From: Alphaproteobacteria bacterium RIFCSPHIGHO2_12_FULL_63_12
GTDB lineage: Bacteria > Pseudomonadota > Alphaproteobacteria > Caulobacterales > Parvularculaceae
NCBI GenBank assembly: GCA_001767925.1
Contig: MEMM01000016.1
Span: 534-34,891, forward strand
DNA length: 34,358 nt
Direction: 5' to 3'
This document shows, piece after piece, positions 33,517 through 34,358 of this stretch. The notes beneath the pieces are model-generated. The model saw only the letters and a program-made list of their open reading frames with translations, ran no database searches and was not told where the DNA came from. The stretch's first letter is position 1; each line of letters begins with the position of its first letter. A program made the position numbers and the translations under genes.

Positions 33517-33537
33517 CCGCGTCAGCCTTTGACGCGG
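33517..33537 (-). terminator. Possible weak terminator at the end of the RND efflux gene
   Basis: CCGCGTCA (33517-33524) and TGACGCGG (33530-33537) form a perfect 8-bp stem with a 5-base loop. It contains the RND stop codon. In the leftward direction a TTTT lies about seven bases beyond, so termination is possible but not strong. Confidence 0.35.
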
Positions 33538-34358
33538 CGAGGCGCGGCGGCGAGTTCGGCGGCGAGCATGCCCGCTTCCGTCGCGCGCGGCTTGGCGAAC
33601 CGAGCCAGCGCGAGGAAGCTGACCGGCGTCAGGAACAGCGTGAATACCGTCGCGAAGCCAAGGCCGCCGAATACGACCCAGCCGAGCGCCGCGCGCGATT
33701 CAGCGCCCGCGCCGGAGCCGAGAATGAGCGGCAGGCCGCCGAGCAATGTCGAAATCGCGGTCATCAACACCGGTCGCAGTCGCGTCATCGACGCGTCGAG
33801 AACCGCTTCCTTGATGTCCATCCCTTCGTCGCGGCGCTTGTTGGCGAATTCGACGATCAAGATGCCGTTCTTCGCCATAATGCCGATCAGAAGAACAAGA
33901 CCAATCTGGCTGTAATAATTGAGCGACCCGCCGGTCAGCGCGATGGCGAACACCGCCGCCGCGAGGCCGAACGGCACCGTCAGCATGATGATGAGCGCGG
34001 AAATGAAACTTTCAAATTGCGCCGCAAGAACGAGCAGCACGACAAGCCCCGCGAACGCGAACACGATCAGCGTTGAATCGTTCGACTGTTGAAGGACCCG
34101 CGCTTCCCCAAGAAGAACCGTCGACATCGATCCGCCAAGCGTCGCCGCCGCTGCCGCGCGCATCGCCTCGATCGCGTCGCCGAGCCTCGCCCCTTCGGCG
34201 AGGGTCGCCGTCACCGGCACCGCGCGCCGCCGCTGCTCGCGCGACAGGGTCGACGCAATCGGCGATTCCGTGACCGTCGCGACCGAAGTCAAGGGAACGA
34301 AGACCCCGGTGCGCGTCTTGACGAAAAGATTGGACAAATCGGTCGGATCGTCGACCGG
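33522..34358 (-). CDS. RND-family efflux pump permease, C-terminal part (5' end outside window)
   Basis: About 278 residues of an AcrB/HAE1-type tripartite efflux permease; the frame runs open to the window end, and a full-length protein would be near 1,000 residues. Visible parts are the end of a periplasmic porter region (RTGVFVPLTSVATV), then a block of membrane spans with LVVLLVLAAQFESFISALIIMLTVPFGL, the GIMAKNGILIVEFANKRRDEG loop and a final helix with LFLTPVSFLAL. The porter cavity and the proton-relay aspartates of the first half lie outside. Which drugs or metals it exports cannot be said. It is followed by polA on the same strand. Confidence 0.9.
   Translation of the reverse strand, partial: PVDDPTDLSNLFVKTRTGVFVPLTSVATVTESPIASTLSREQRRRAVPVTATLAEGARLGDAIEAMRAAAAATLGGSMSTVLLGEARVLQQSNDSTLIVFAFAGLVVLLVLAAQFESFISALIIMLTVPFGLAAAVFAIALTGGSLNYYSQIGLVLLIGIMAKNGILIVEFANKRRDEGMDIKEAVLDASMTRLRPVLMTAISTLLGGLPLILGSGAGAESRAALGWVVFGGLGFATVFTLFLTPVSFLALARFAKPRATEAGMLAAELAAAPRRVKG

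Overview
The window is about 34 kb of GC-rich (roughly 64 percent by eye), densely packed chromosome, almost certainly from an alphaproteobacterium. Signs of this are the linked set dapE, membrane protein, truA, fmt and def; the order SRP RNA, epimerase, dnaX, ybaB and recR; an SdhAF4/DUF1674 gene divergent from htpX; the double-length dCTP deaminase typical of that class; and an alphaproteobacterial-style intergenic palindrome. I cannot fix the order or genus; Parvularculales, Caulobacterales or Rhizobiales relatives are all plausible. There is no sign of a prophage, plasmid backbone, CRISPR array or insertion sequence.

Layout. 1-3515: lysine/peptidoglycan precursor gene dapE (cut by the window start), a membrane protein, then the leftward protein-maturation and tRNA cluster def-fmt-truA. 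3641-7241: two converging RmuC-family genes separated by palindromic repeats. 7259-10088: a GtrA/GtrB-like lipid-linked sugar module with a divergent GT87 glycosyltransferase. 10045-16028: a long leftward block of SRP RNA, NAD-dependent epimerase, dnaX, ybaB, an AT-rich orphan membrane gene, a 47-bp recR remnant, a YHS-domain protein, intact recR and a Rieske oxygenase. 16029-20785: nudC, a Tat-exported vanadium haloperoxidase-like enzyme, pheA, a membrane cytochrome c and tRNA-Gly(CCC). 20979-28352: a SYLF lipid-binding protein, a DUF938 methyltransferase, an NTR-like secreted protein with the dCTP deaminase, apaG, a zinc metallopeptidase, an unrecognised anchored protein, sdhAF4-like and htpX. 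28474-34358: a motA/motB pair, a small CigR/RcnB-like protein, polA and the 3' end of an RND efflux pump gene (cut by the window end).

Most of the window is housekeeping. Replication and repair recur (dnaX, ybaB, recR, polA, two rmuC), mostly in translationally coupled operons with ATGA, GTGA or TGATG junctions. The part that departs most from the ordinary is 11.6-12.8 kb. There the usual ybaB-recR junction has been broken open by an AT-rich orphan gene and by a YHS gene lying between two direct copies of the recR start. Other points worth checking are the paired RmuC paralogues with two hairpin repeats spaced exactly 100 bp apart between them, a possible three-part Gtr glycosylation module, and several secreted proteins of unknown role.
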